The position numbers and the translations under genes were made by a program. This document shows positions 52,221-61,364 of a DNA stretch of 64,000 nucleotides, piece after piece; the stretch's first letter is position 1, and each line of letters begins with the position of its first letter. The notes beneath the pieces were generated by a model that did not search any database, had not been told where the DNA came from, and was given only the letters and a program-made list of their open reading frames with translations. Source of the stretch: CAWGUU01 sp963825765 (lineage in GTDB: Bacteria > Actinomycetota > Acidimicrobiia > Acidimicrobiales > AC-14); contig CAWGUU010000023.1 of the NCBI GenBank assembly GCA_963825765.1, forward strand, positions 1 through 64,000. The letters are read 5' to 3'.

Positions 52221-53087
52221 CTACAGGCCGAGCGGCAGCTTCTTCCCGTTGAAGGGCGTGGTGCCCAGCGCCATCTGGACCGTCAGCGACGAGTGGGCCG
52301 CCATGTAGTCCATCTCCCGCTTCAGGTCCCCGACGCCGTTGACGACCAGCGTGGGGACGCCGACGAGCAGGGTGCTGAGCTGGCCGAGGGCCTTGCCGGT
52401 GGAGTCGAGGTAGGGGCTCCCGGAGTCGCCGGGCAGGTCGGGCGGGATGGTGTTGATCTCGTGGCTCCAGCCGTTGTTGGTGTCGCCCCGGGCGATGCCG
52501 AGGTGGGGGCTCAGCAGCGTCAGGCCGAGCCGCAGGCTGGAGTTGCCATAGCTGTACGCCTTCTGGAGGAGCTTGGTGCCGGTGGTGTTGATCCCGTTGG
52601 GCCCTCCCCAATGGGGGATGGAAGGGTTCACCTTGGCCCGGTCGGCGGGATCGAGGCGGATCAGGGCCAGATCGTTCTTGGCGCAGGCGTCGACGTTGGT
52701 CTCACCGGCCGCCTGCATCGCCAGCCAGGCGTTGTAGACGAGCGTGCCGGGTTTGGAGGCACCCCCGACGGTGACCTCCGTGCCGAGGGGCTGGGAGCTG
52801 GTCAGGCAGCCGTCGACGTCGGTCGGGCCACCGGTGGTGGAGCAGTGGGCGGCCTGGCCGATGTAGACGTCGGTGGCGTCGTAGAACACGAAGTTGGCGG
52901 TGCACTGGCCACCGGCGGTGATGGTTTGCACGCCGGGGTGGATGGGTGCCGTCGCCGCCGGAGCCCAGGTGGGCACGGGTATCGGTGCCGCGCCGGCTGC
53001 CGTCGGCAGCACGGTCAGGGACAGGACGGTCGCCGGGAGGGCGAGGAAGGCGAGTAGGGCCGTGACAGGTCGTCGCAAGATACGCAT
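52221..53087 (-). CDS. Secreted trypsin-like serine protease
   Basis: 288 aa from ATG 53087. The Sec signal is RRPVTALLAFLALPATVLSL with cleavage near AAGAAP. The triad is His in IGQAAHCST, Asp in KNDLALIRLD and Ser in LPGDSGSPYLDS. Cys residues at GGQCTAN, AAHCST, DGCLTSS and DACAKND could make two disulfides. It is likely an extracellular peptidase; the substrate is unknown. Confidence 0.9.
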   Translation of the reverse strand: MRILRRPVTALLAFLALPATVLSLTVLPTAAGAAPIPVPTWAPAATAPIHPGVQTITAGGQCTANFVFYDATDVYIGQAAHCSTTGGPTDVDGCLTSSQPLGTEVTVGGASKPGTLVYNAWLAMQAAGETNVDACAKNDLALIRLDPADRAKVNPSIPHWGGPNGINTTGTKLLQKAYSYGNSSLRLGLTLLSPHLGIARGDTNNGWSHEINTIPPDLPGDSGSPYLDSTGKALGQLSTLLVGVPTLVVNGVGDLKREMDYMAAHSSLTVQMALGTTPFNGKKLPLGL

Positions 53088-53153
53088 TCCGCCGAGGATG
53101 CCAGGCTGGCGCCGGAATGTCACTGGCAGCGCGCAACAAATTGCGCCGCGTGG

Positions 53154-53933
53154 TCAGTCGCCCGGTGCCGCCGCCAGTGAGTGGAAGCCGCCGTCCACGT
53201 GCACCATCTCGCCTGTGGTCGCCGGGAACCAGTCCGACAGCAGGGCCACGCACGCCTTGGCCACCGGTGTGGCGTCGCGGGTGTCCCAGCCCAGCGGGGC
53301 CCGGCCCCCCCACGTCTCCTCGATCGTCTCGAAGCCGGCGATGCCCTTGGCCGCGATCGTGCGGAGCGGGCCGGCGGACACCAGGTTGACCCGGATCTGG
53401 TGCTTGCCCAGGTCGCGGGCCAGGTAGCGGGAGGTGGCCTCCAGCGCGGCCTTGGCCACGCCCATCCAGTCGTAGGCCGGCCACGCCTGGCGGGCGTCGA
53501 AGTCGAGCCCGACGATCGAGCCGCCGGACTCGCGCATCAGCGGCAGGACGGCCCCGGCCAGGGCCTTCAGCGAGTAGGCGGAGACCCGCAGGGTGACGGC
53601 CACGTCGTCCCACTCGGCCTTCATGATGTCGCCCCCCAGGCAGTCGGCGGGGGCGAAGGCGACGGCGTGCAGCACCCCGTCCACCGTGCCCCACCGGTGG
53701 CTGAGGTCGTCGGTGAGGAACAGCATGTGGGCCGGATCGGTGACGTCGACCTCGAGCACGTCGGGCTCGGTGGGCAGTTTGCGGGCCGTCCGCTTGGTGA
53801 GGCTCATGGCCCTGCCGAAGGACGTCAGCACGATCTCGGCCCCCTGGTCCTGGGCCAGGCGGGCCACCGAGAAGGCGATGGACGTCTCGTGCAGGACGCC
53901 GGTGACAAGGATCTTCTTGCCTTCGAGCAGCAT
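53154..53933 (-). CDS. fabI: Enoyl-ACP reductase (FabI/InhA-like)
   Basis: 259 aa. The start GKKILVTGVLHETSIAFSVA is typical of FabI (no GxxxGxG classical turn). The Tyr and Lys of the active site are in YDWMGVAKAALEATSRYLAR, and VNLVSAGPLRTIAAKGI and MVHVDGGFHSL complete the fold. The YDWMxVAK and SAGPLRT segments are close to mycobacterial InhA. It catalyses the last step of fatty-acid elongation and closes the fab cluster, 19 bases after accD. Confidence 0.92.
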   Translation of the reverse strand: MLLEGKKILVTGVLHETSIAFSVARLAQDQGAEIVLTSFGRAMSLTKRTARKLPTEPDVLEVDVTDPAHMLFLTDDLSHRWGTVDGVLHAVAFAPADCLGGDIMKAEWDDVAVTLRVSAYSLKALAGAVLPLMRESGGSIVGLDFDARQAWPAYDWMGVAKAALEATSRYLARDLGKHQIRVNLVSAGPLRTIAAKGIAGFETIEETWGGRAPLGWDTRDATPVAKACVALLSDWFPATTGEMVHVDGGFHSLAAAPGD

Positions 53934-53952
53934 CAGAGTGGTGTGCCTGTCC

Positions 53953-55341
53953 TTACAGGGGTGTGTTCGAGTGTTTGACGCCGGCCATGGCCGGCACTCG
54001 CTTCGAGCGGAGGGCGACCAGGCCGGACACGAGGAGGCGGCGGGTGTCGTGGGGGTCGATCACGTCGTCGACGAAGCCCCGCTCGGCGGCCACCTGCGGG
54101 GTGCAGAACCGCTCGGCGTACTCCGCCTCGAGGTCGGCGGCCAGCGACGCCCGGTCCACCGGGTCGTCGACGGCGTCGAGCTTGCGGCGCTGGAGGACCG
54201 CAACCGCGCCCGGCGCCCCCATGACCGCGATCTCGGCTCCCGGCCAGGCCAGGCACAGGTCGTTGCCCAGGCCCCGGGAGTCCATGACGATGTAGGCGCC
54301 CCCGTACGCCTTGCGCAGGACGACGCAGAGCCGCGGCACGGTGGCGGCGGCGTAGGCGGACACCAGCTGGGCGCCGTGACGGATGACCCCCCGCCACTCG
54401 ATGTCCTTGCCGGGCTGAAAGCCCGAGCTGTCGACGAAGGTGACGAGCGGGAGCCCGAAGGCGTCGCAGGACTGCACGAAGCGGGCGGCCTTGCACGACG
54501 CCTCGATGTCGAGGGTGCCGGCCTTGTGGCTGGGCTGGTTGGCGATCACGCCCACCGGGGCGCCGGCCAGGCGGCCGTACCCGGTGACCACGTTGGGGGC
54601 GGCCGCCGCCCGCACCTCCAGGAAGGACTCCCTGTCGACGACGTCGCCGATCACGGTGCGCACGTCGTAGGAGGCGGTGGCACGGTCGGGCACGGTGGTC
54701 GCCGCCACCCGGCAGGGCCGGTCGGCAGGGTCGTCGCAAGGGGCCGTCGGAGCCGCGTCGAGCCAGTTGGAGGGCAGGTAGGAGAGCAGGTCGGCGACGG
54801 CCCAGCCCGCCTCCTCCTCGTCGGCGACGACGATCGACGCCAGGCCGCTGCGGCGGGCGTGGACGTCGGACCCGCCCAGGTCGCGTCCGGTGGTGGCTGC
54901 GCCGGTGAACTCCTCGACGGTGTGGGGACCGCTCAGGTAGGCGAAGGCGTCCTCGGTCATCACCACGTGGTCGGCCATTCCCAGGATCAGGGCGGGGCCG
55001 GCGACGCACGGTCCGACCACCGAGAAGATCACGGGCACGGTGCCGGAGGCGTCGCTGATCGCCCTGGCCACCCGTCCCCACGCGTGCAGCGCGGCCAGCC
55101 CCTCGCCGACGTCGGCGCCCGACGTGGCCAGCTCACCTACGACGGGAACGCCGACCTCCAGGGCCATGCGGACAAGCCGTTCGATGACCTCGCCCTCGAC
55201 GGGGCCGATGGCCCCCTTGTGCTTTCCCCCCGCCAGGCGGAACCAGGCCACCCGGCGCCCGTCGATCTCGGTGAGGGACGCGATGGCCGCTCCACCCCGG
55301 CGGGCCGCCACCGGGACGAGCCCACCGGACTCAGGGGTCAT
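53953..55341 (-). CDS. accD: Acyl-CoA carboxylase carboxyltransferase subunit (AccD-like)
   Basis: 462 aa. The carboxyltransferase fold is seen in RVAWFRLAGGKHKGAIGPVE, VPVIFSVVGPCVAGPALILG, the acyl-CoA pocket VTGYGRLAGAPVGVIANQPS, LVTFVDSSGFQPGKDIEWRG and LRKAYGGAYIVMDSRGLG. It is the single-chain actinobacterial type in which the two transferase halves are fused. Its position between fabF and fabI indicates malonyl-CoA supply. The ATG overlaps the fabF stop. Confidence 0.9.
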   Translation of the reverse strand: MTPESGGLVPVAARRGGAAIASLTEIDGRRVAWFRLAGGKHKGAIGPVEGEVIERLVRMALEVGVPVVGELATSGADVGEGLAALHAWGRVARAISDASGTVPVIFSVVGPCVAGPALILGMADHVVMTEDAFAYLSGPHTVEEFTGAATTGRDLGGSDVHARRSGLASIVVADEEEAGWAVADLLSYLPSNWLDAAPTAPCDDPADRPCRVAATTVPDRATASYDVRTVIGDVVDRESFLEVRAAAAPNVVTGYGRLAGAPVGVIANQPSHKAGTLDIEASCKAARFVQSCDAFGLPLVTFVDSSGFQPGKDIEWRGVIRHGAQLVSAYAAATVPRLCVVLRKAYGGAYIVMDSRGLGNDLCLAWPGAEIAVMGAPGAVAVLQRRKLDAVDDPVDRASLAADLEAEYAERFCTPQVAAERGFVDDVIDPHDTRRLLVSGLVALRSKRVPAMAGVKHSNTPL

Positions 55342-56576
55342 GGGCTCGGAACGAGTACCAGGCTGGCGTTGTGGCCGCCGAAGCCGAACGAGTTGGAGAC
55401 AGCGGGGCCGGCGGCGATGTCGCGAGGCGACCCGGCGACGACGTCGATGCGCAGCTCGTCCTCGGTGCGCTGGTGGTTGGCCGTGGGCGGCACCTTGCCG
55501 TCGCGCATAGCCAGGAACGAGGCGACGGCCTCGACCGCGCCGGCGGCACCGATGAGGTGCCCCATGGCGCCCTTCACCGAGGTGACGGGCGGGGGGGTGT
55601 CGCCGAACACCTTCAGGACGGCCTCGGCCTCGGCCGCGTCGTTGAGCGGCGTGGACGTGCCGTGAGCGTTGACGTGGCTGACCTCGGACGGGTCGATGCC
55701 GGCGTCGGCCAGGGCCAGGCGCATGCACTCGGCGGCACCCACGCCACCGGGCGACGGGGCGGTGATGTGGTAGGCGTCGGCGTTGCGGCCGTAGCCGGCC
55801 ACCTGGCCGTAGATCCTCGCTCCCCGGGCCACGGCCCGGTCGAGGCGCTCGAGCACGAGGAAGGCGGCGCCCTCGCCGAGCACGAACCCGTCGCGGTCGA
55901 CGTCGAAGGGCCGCGACGCGAGCTCAGGGGCGTCGTGGCGCATGCTGAGCGCTCCCATGCGGGCGAAGGCGGCGATGGCGATGGGGGTGACCGCGGCCTC
56001 GCTGCCGCCGACGAGCACGATGTCGGCCGAGCCCTCCCGGATCAGGCGGGCCCCCTCCCCCACGGCGTGGGACCCGGCGGCGCACGCGGTGGCCACGCAG
56101 AAGTTCGGGCCCGTCCACCCCAGCTTCATCCCGATCATGGCGGCGGTGGCGTTGGGCATCATCATCGGCACCAGGAAGGGGCTGACCCGGCTCGGGCCGC
56201 CCTTGTACATGATGTGCTCCTGGGCCTCCTGGGTGATCAGCCCGCCCACGCCCGTGCCCGCCACCACGCCGCAGCGAGCGGGGTCGGCACCGGGGTCGCC
56301 GGCGTCGGCGAGCGCGTCGGCCGCGGCGGCGAAGCCGAGCTGGGCCACGCGGTCGGCCCGGCGGGCCTCCTTGTAGCCGATGTAGGCCTCGGGATCGAAG
56401 TCGGCGACCTCCCCGGCGAACTGCACCGGGAGCTCCGACGGGTCGAACGCCTTGACCCGGCCGACGCACGACCGGCCGGCCAGAAGGGTCGACCAGAACG
56501 TCTCCAGGTCGCTGCCGGCTGGAGTCTTGACCCCCATACCGATGACCGCCACGCCCGCGCGGCCCGGATCCGTCAT
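55338..56576 (-). CDS. fabF: Beta-ketoacyl-ACP synthase II (FabF)
   Basis: 412 aa. The Cys-His-His triad is C165 in CVATACAAGSHAV, His in VNAHGTSTPLNDAAE and His in VKGAMGHLIGAAGAVEA. The C-terminal NSFGFGGHNASLVL is standard. It condenses malonyl-ACP with longer acyl-ACPs. It overlaps acpP by four bases. Confidence 0.96.
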   Translation of the reverse strand: MTDPGRAGVAVIGMGVKTPAGSDLETFWSTLLAGRSCVGRVKAFDPSELPVQFAGEVADFDPEAYIGYKEARRADRVAQLGFAAAADALADAGDPGADPARCGVVAGTGVGGLITQEAQEHIMYKGGPSRVSPFLVPMMMPNATAAMIGMKLGWTGPNFCVATACAAGSHAVGEGARLIREGSADIVLVGGSEAAVTPIAIAAFARMGALSMRHDAPELASRPFDVDRDGFVLGEGAAFLVLERLDRAVARGARIYGQVAGYGRNADAYHITAPSPGGVGAAECMRLALADAGIDPSEVSHVNAHGTSTPLNDAAEAEAVLKVFGDTPPPVTSVKGAMGHLIGAAGAVEAVASFLAMRDGKVPPTANHQRTEDELRIDVVAGSPRDIAAGPAVSNSFGFGGHNASLVLVPSP

Positions 56577-56839
56577 CCCTGGTTGGCGCTCTCGGTCGGC
56601 GCCGTCTGGCCGATCACCAGGTCGACGGCTTCCTTGACGGTGGTGATCCCCTCGAGCTTGTCCTCGGGGACCGAGATCGAGAAACGCTCCTCCAGTGCCA
56701 TCACGAACTCGACGAGGTCGAGGCTGTCGGCACCGAGGTCGTCCTTGAAGCTCGCCTCCTCGGACACGATCTTACGATCGACCCCGAGCACCTCGACCGC
56801 GACATCGGCGAGCTTATCCAAAATGGTCGAGCGGTCCAA
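56573..56839 (-). CDS. acpP: Acyl carrier protein
   Basis: 88 aa. The phosphopantetheine Ser is S39 in DDLGADSLDLVEFVMALEE. The only start that includes the first helix (ILDKLADVAVEVLGV) is TTG 56839, with AGGAGGA ten bases upstream. The C-terminal tail is slightly longer than usual (QTAPTESANQG). The gene is preceded by a 650-bp gap with several hairpins. Confidence 0.95.
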   Translation of the reverse strand: MDRSTILDKLADVAVEVLGVDRKIVSEEASFKDDLGADSLDLVEFVMALEERFSISVPEDKLEGITTVKEAVDLVIGQTAPTESANQG

Positions 56840-57489
56840 AGTGTTGATTCCTCCTGATTTCCGCTCACGGGGACTCTGACCCCTGAGCAGCTCGATAGGT
56901 CACATGGTATTTCCGGCCTCAGGTGCGAGGTTCCGTCCGCCTGGTCGTTGCTCTCAGAAAATCCGATTGTCATTCTGACTATGTTGGCCCCGATATACGG
57001 GGCATTCCGCCCCCACAGTCAAGGACCACTCCTCGGGCCCCACGCTGTGGGGAACTGCCAAGCCGGTCCGTCATCGCCCCGGGGACTCGAGGCGCGGCGA
57101 ACCCATGTCGCGAACCGCTCAACGTTACTCTCCCGAGCGTCCACGCGTGGCGCCCGGCCGCCTGGCTCGATACCTGGCAAGGTCCGATGGGCGGCCCCCC
57201 CGACACCTGGAGCTCCGCTGCCGACCTGGCGCCCGCGCCGCGCCGCAACTCCGAACAGGACACGCTCGGGACACGCCCGTTGCTCCGCAGCCGGCGCTCG
57301 ATGCACCGTGTCCTCCAAAAGTTGGCATCCGCCGACCGATCCTCTCCGGAATCAATTGTGGCGGGTGTGGTTGCGCAGCCCCAATGAGGTGTGGGAGAAA
57401 TGCCGAGCGAGGATCTCAAGCGCCTTGACGGACAGCGCGAATAGCGCTCCGGACGTTCGAACTATTGCCGTCGTCGACGGTCGCCGCAA
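56840..57489 (-). promoter_or_regulatory. 650-bp gap before acpP with nested hairpins (probable leader)
   Basis: No credible gene is seen on either strand. Three structures occur in the half nearest acpP: CCCCAC-GCT-GTGGGG (57038-57052); GCCCCG-ATATA-CGGGGC (56987-57003); and CTCA-c-GGGG / CCCC-TGAG (56864-56887), just upstream of the ribosome site. A second CCCCACAG at 57011-57018 can pair with CTGTGGGG at 57045-57052, so two foldings exclude each other. No T-run follows any of them. A regulated leader for the fatty-acid genes is possible. Confidence 0.45.
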
Positions 57490-58233
57490 TCAGTGGCCCA
57501 TGCCCATGCCGCCGTCCACGGGGACGACCGCGCCGGACACGAACGACGCGGCGTCGGACGCGAGGAACGCCACGACCGCGGCAACCTCCTCGGGGGTGCC
57601 GAAACGCCCCAGGGGCACGAGGCGCGCCATCTCGGCCCGGGTGTCGTCGACCAGGGCGTCGGTCATCGCCGTGACGATCGGGCCGGGCGCGACGAGGTTG
57701 GCGGTGACGTTCCGGGAGCCGAGCTCCCTCGCCAGGGCCCGCACCAACCCGACCTGACCGGCCTTGGCCGCCGCGTAGTTGGTCTGTCCGGCCGACCCGG
57801 ACAGCCCGACGACCGAGCCCACCACCACGATGCGGCCCCACCGGGCGCGCACCATGCCCGGTACCGCCCGCCTGACGACGTGGAACGTCCCGTCGAGGTT
57901 GGTCCGCAGCACCGAACCCCACTGGTCGTCGGTCATCCGCATGATGAGCCCGTCCCGGTTGATCCCGGCGTTGGCCACGACGACCTCGACCTTGTCGAAC
58001 GCGTCCTCCACCTGTTTGAAGGCGGCGTCGACCGAGGCGGGGTCGGCCACGTCGACCTGCACGGCCAGCGACTCCCCCCCGACCTGGGCGATGGCGCCAC
58101 AGGTGTAGGCCGCGGCCGCTTCGTCGGACTTGTAGCACGCCGCCACCCGGTGGCCGTCGGCGGCGAGGGCCAGGGCGATGGCGCGGCCGATGCCGCGGGA
58201 CGCGCCGGTGACCAGCGCCACCCGCCCCCCCAT
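57490..58233 (-). CDS. fabG: 3-Oxoacyl-ACP reductase (FabG)
   Basis: 247 aa. SDR features: ALVTGASRGIGRAIALALAA, VVVANAGINRDGLIMRM, GSVVGLSGSAGQTNYAAAKA (Ser, Tyr and Lys) and VAPGPIVTAMT. It reduces the beta-keto group in elongation. It follows fabH by 42 bases; a 650-bp gap separates it from acpP. Confidence 0.93.
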   Translation of the reverse strand: MGGRVALVTGASRGIGRAIALALAADGHRVAACYKSDEAAAAYTCGAIAQVGGESLAVQVDVADPASVDAAFKQVEDAFDKVEVVVANAGINRDGLIMRMTDDQWGSVLRTNLDGTFHVVRRAVPGMVRARWGRIVVVGSVVGLSGSAGQTNYAAAKAGQVGLVRALARELGSRNVTANLVAPGPIVTAMTDALVDDTRAEMARLVPLGRFGTPEEVAAVVAFLASDAASFVSGAVVPVDGGMGMGH

Positions 58234-58275
58234 CAGCTTCCCTGTCCCCGGAGGATCACGGCTGGCACCACCGGA

Positions 58276-59277
58276 TCAGGCCTGGCCCCAGCGGATCAGA
58301 GCGGTGGCCCACGACATCCCGGCCCCCACGCCCGACACCATCACCAGGTCGCCGTCGTGCAACCTGCCCTCCTCGGCCGCCTCGGCCAGGCAGATGGGCA
58401 CGGACGCGGCCGACGTGTTCCCGTAGCGGTCGACGTTCACGAAGACCTTCTCGGGCGGCAGGTTGAGGCGGGAGGCGGTGGCGTCGATGATGCGGGCGTT
58501 GGCCTGGTGCGGGATCCAGAGGGCCAGGGCGTCGGCGCCGATGCCGGCCTTCTCCAAGGTGGCCTCGCCCGAGCTGACCATGGCCCGGACGGCCCGGCGG
58601 AAGACCTCCTTGCCGTCCATCTTGAGGAAGTGGTCGCCGGCGGCCACCGTGGCGGGGGTGGCCGGCTGACGGCTCCCACCCGCGGGTATGGCCAGCAGCG
58701 GGGCGGCCGAGCCGTCGCAGTCGAGGTCCCAGGCCAGCAGGTTGGGCTCCTCGGACGGGACGAGCACGACAGCGCCGGCACCGTCGCCGAAGAGGATGCA
58801 CGTCGAGCGGTCGTCGGGGTCGGCGAAGCGGCTGAGCGTCTCGGACCCGATGAGCAGCACCGGGCCGAAGTCGGCCGACGCCACCATCGAGGCGGCCACC
58901 ACGAGCCCGTAGACGAAGCCCGAGCAGGCGGCGTCGATGTCGAAGGCACCGCAGCTCAGGCCCAGGGCGTCCTGGACGAACGCGGCGGTGGGCGGGATCG
59001 GTTGCTCCGGGGTGCACGTGCAGACGATGCAGCAGCCGATGTCGGACGGGCTGAGGTTGGCCTGCTTGATGGCCGCCCCACCGGCTTCGATGGCGAGGGT
59101 GGCGGTGGACTCGCCTTCGCCCACCCACCGCCGCTCGCGGATCCCGGTGCGCTCGACGATCCAGGCGTCGCTGGTCTCGACCCGCAGGGCGAGGTCGTGG
59201 TTGGTGACCCTGCGGTCGGGCACGGCCATGCCCCACCCGGCAACGGCGACGCCGATGCCGGTCGTGCCTCGGCTCAA
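58276..59277 (-). CDS. fabH: Beta-ketoacyl-ACP synthase III (FabH)
   Basis: 333 aa. The Cys-His-Asn triad is C118 in DAACSGFVYG, His in WIPHQANARIID and Asn in RYGNTSAASVP. SDAWIVERTGIRERRWV at the N-terminus and SGVGAGMSWATALIRW at the end are typical. It starts chains from acyl-CoA and malonyl-ACP. Its start overlaps the end of the BCCP-like gene. Confidence 0.95.
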   Translation of the reverse strand: MSRGTTGIGVAVAGWGMAVPDRRVTNHDLALRVETSDAWIVERTGIRERRWVGEGESTATLAIEAGGAAIKQANLSPSDIGCCIVCTCTPEQPIPPTAAFVQDALGLSCGAFDIDAACSGFVYGLVVAASMVASADFGPVLLIGSETLSRFADPDDRSTCILFGDGAGAVVLVPSEEPNLLAWDLDCDGSAAPLLAIPAGGSRQPATPATVAAGDHFLKMDGKEVFRRAVRAMVSSGEATLEKAGIGADALALWIPHQANARIIDATASRLNLPPEKVFVNVDRYGNTSAASVPICLAEAAEEGRLHDGDLVMVSGVGAGMSWATALIRWGQA

Positions 59278-59549
59278 AGCGCCAGGCGCAGCCAGGCCAC
59301 CGGCTGGCCCTCGCGCACCCGCTCGCCGGCGGAGGCGAGGAGCCCCATCAGCCGGCCCGCGAAGGGGCTGCGCACGGGCGTGGAATGGCCGATTCCGTCG
59401 ACGAAGCCGATGACCTGCTCCCTGTCGACGGGATCGCCCTCGGCAGGTTCAGACCCGGACTCGGCCGGGCGGAACTTGCCGGGAGCGGGAGCGAGTATCA
59501 CTCGCTCCGGAACGACGAGCAACTCGCCGTGTACTGTGCCGGCTTCCAT
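59274..59549 (-). CDS. Biotin-carboxyl-carrier-like protein without the biotin lysine
   Basis: 91 aa. It aligns by eye with the AccB barrel: VILAPAPGKFRPAE at the SPMVGTFY position, GDPVDREQVIGFVDG at the GDxLCIVEAM position, VRSPFAGRLMGLLASAG and ERVREGQPVAWLRL at the end. The AMKM site is replaced by DGIGHS, so no Lys is available for biotin. It is encoded between fabD and fabH. It could be a structural partner of a carboxylase or a carrier of something else. Confidence 0.72.
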   Translation of the reverse strand: MEAGTVHGELLVVPERVILAPAPGKFRPAESGSEPAEGDPVDREQVIGFVDGIGHSTPVRSPFAGRLMGLLASAGERVREGQPVAWLRLAL

Positions 59550-60476
59550 TCAGGCGACCTCCGAGAGAGCGGGTACGTCGCCGGGAGCCGAGACGTTCCG
59601 GCTCGCGATACCCGGGACAATACGGCGGGCCAGCCCGGACAGCACGCTGCCGGGGCCGACCTCGAGGAACATGTCGGCCCCGAGGGCGGCGAGCGTCAGC
59701 ATCGACTCGCGCCAGCGGACCGGTGAGACAAGGTGACGGGTGAGGCGGACGGGCCAGCCGTCCGCCCCGTCGTAGGGTGCGGCGTCGGTGTTGGCGACGA
59801 CCGCCGCCGTCGGTGCTGCGAAATGGGTGGCAGCCAGGAACGGCGTCAGGTGGTCGGCGGCCGGCGCCATCAGGGGTGTGTGGAAGGCGGCGCCCACGTT
59901 GAGCGGGATCACCCGCCTGATCCCCAGGCCGGGTGCGCGGGCGATGGCCTGCTCGATGCCTTCGGGCGTCCCCCCGAGGACGACCTGGCCGGGGGCGTTG
60001 TCGTTGGCGACCCAGCAGGTCGCATCGGCGCTCTCGCCGTCGGGGCCGCACGCCGCCTGCGCCTGTTCGATGGTGGCTCCGATCAGGGCCGCCATGCGAC
60101 CGGGCCGGGCGTCGGCGGCGGCCTGGGTGGCGCCGGCCCGCTCGGCGGCGACGCGGACACCGTCCTCCAGGGTCAGGGCGCCGGAGGCGATGAGGGCGGT
60201 GATCTGGCCGAGGGAGTGGCCGGCGAACGCCATCGGTGCCTCGACGCTGTCACGCACCGCCTCCCATGCCATCAGGGAGGTCAGCAGCACCGCGAGCTGG
60301 GCGTCCCGGGTGCGGGCCAGCTGGTCGGCGTCGGCCACGAGGAGGAGGTCGGCGAGGGGAAGCTCGACTGCCGCTTCGGCCCGCTCGACCAGCGCCCACG
60401 CGGCCGTCTCACGCCAAGGCTCACCCATTTGAGGGAACTGGGTCCCCTGTCCGGGGAACAAGACGGCGAGGCCCAT
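59550..60476 (-). CDS. fabD: Malonyl-CoA:ACP acyltransferase (FabD)
   Basis: 308 aa from ATG 60476. The opening VLFPGQGTQFPQMG, the nucleophile S88 in FAGHSLGQITAL, and His in GAAFHTPLMAPA are all present, and EVGPGSVLSGLARRI ends the domain. It loads malonate on ACP. It is the first gene of the fab run, separated from trpA by 98 bases. Confidence 0.94.
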   Translation of the reverse strand: MGLAVLFPGQGTQFPQMGEPWRETAAWALVERAEAAVELPLADLLLVADADQLARTRDAQLAVLLTSLMAWEAVRDSVEAPMAFAGHSLGQITALIASGALTLEDGVRVAAERAGATQAAADARPGRMAALIGATIEQAQAACGPDGESADATCWVANDNAPGQVVLGGTPEGIEQAIARAPGLGIRRVIPLNVGAAFHTPLMAPAADHLTPFLAATHFAAPTAAVVANTDAAPYDGADGWPVRLTRHLVSPVRWRESMLTLAALGADMFLEVGPGSVLSGLARRIVPGIASRNVSAPGDVPALSEVA

Positions 60477-60574
60477 GTGAGGGTCTGACCTGCCGGGGGC
60501 CGATTGCGTTACAACTGGTTGAACGGCCGGCCAACGGGGGATGCCGGGGTGAGCGTCGCGGTGTGCGTCTCGGC

Positions 60575-61360
60575 TCAGCCGGCGTCGAGGCCGGCCCGGA
60601 GCTCGGCCACGAAGTCCCCGGCGCCGTCGGGTCCCGCTCCCTCGAGGAGGCGGCGGATCAGGGCGGACCCGACGATGACCCCGTCGGCGTCGGCTGCTGC
60701 CTCCGCCGCCTGCTGGGCGTTGGACACGCCGATGCCGATCAGCACCGGCTTGTCGGTGACCTGCTTGAGCCGGCGACCCATGGCGGTGGCCGACGCGGCC
60801 AGGGCCGAGCGCTCCCCGGTGACGCCCATCATGCCGACGGCGTAGACGAAGCCGTGCGACCGCTCGCAGATCGCCACCAGGCGGGCGTCGGGGGTGGTGG
60901 GGGCGGCGAGAAGGACGGTCTCTACCCCGGCGTCGTCGGCCGCCAGCCCCCAGCCGTCGAGCTCGTCGAGGGGCAGGTCGGGGACGATGGCGCCGGCGAC
61001 GCCCTGGTCGGCCAGAGAACGGGCGAACCGGCGGTGTCCGGCGCGGAAGATGACGTTGTAGTACGTCATGACAGCAAGAGGGATGCCGACGTCGACACCA
61101 CCGAGGGCGGTGACGATGGCGGCGGGGGTGATGCCGCCGGCCAGGGCCCGCTCGGAGGCCTGCTGGATCACCGGCCCGTCCATGACCGGGTCGCTGAACG
61201 GGATGCCGATCTCGATGGCGTCGGCACCGGCCGCCGCCACCGCCTGCACCACCTCGACCCAATCGGCGCCGAGCCCGCCGGTGACGTAGGGCACGAGGAG
61301 CTTGTGGCCGGCGTCGCGCCGGGCGCGGAGGGCCGACTCGAGGGGTCCGGGACGGGCCAA
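60575..61360 (-). CDS. trpA: Tryptophan synthase alpha chain
   Basis: 261 aa. Catalytic acids are in IEIGIPFSDPVMDGPVIQQA (Glu, Asp) and GAIVPDLPLDE (Asp). MTYYNVIFRAG, GFVYAVGMMGVTGER and VLIGIGVSNAQQ are standard TrpA segments. It releases indole from indole-3-glycerol phosphate. It lies four bases after trpB. Confidence 0.96.
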   Translation of the reverse strand: MARPGPLESALRARRDAGHKLLVPYVTGGLGADWVEVVQAVAAAGADAIEIGIPFSDPVMDGPVIQQASERALAGGITPAAIVTALGGVDVGIPLAVMTYYNVIFRAGHRRFARSLADQGVAGAIVPDLPLDELDGWGLAADDAGVETVLLAAPTTPDARLVAICERSHGFVYAVGMMGVTGERSALAASATAMGRRLKQVTDKPVLIGIGVSNAQQAAEAAADADGVIVGSALIRRLLEGAGPDGAGDFVAELRAGLDAG

Positions 61361-61364
61361 AGGG

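Noticed and set aside
56979..57419. Minus-strand ORF of 146 codons in the gap before acpP
   Set aside because: Its composition is not protein-like and it has no ribosome site or recognisable motif.
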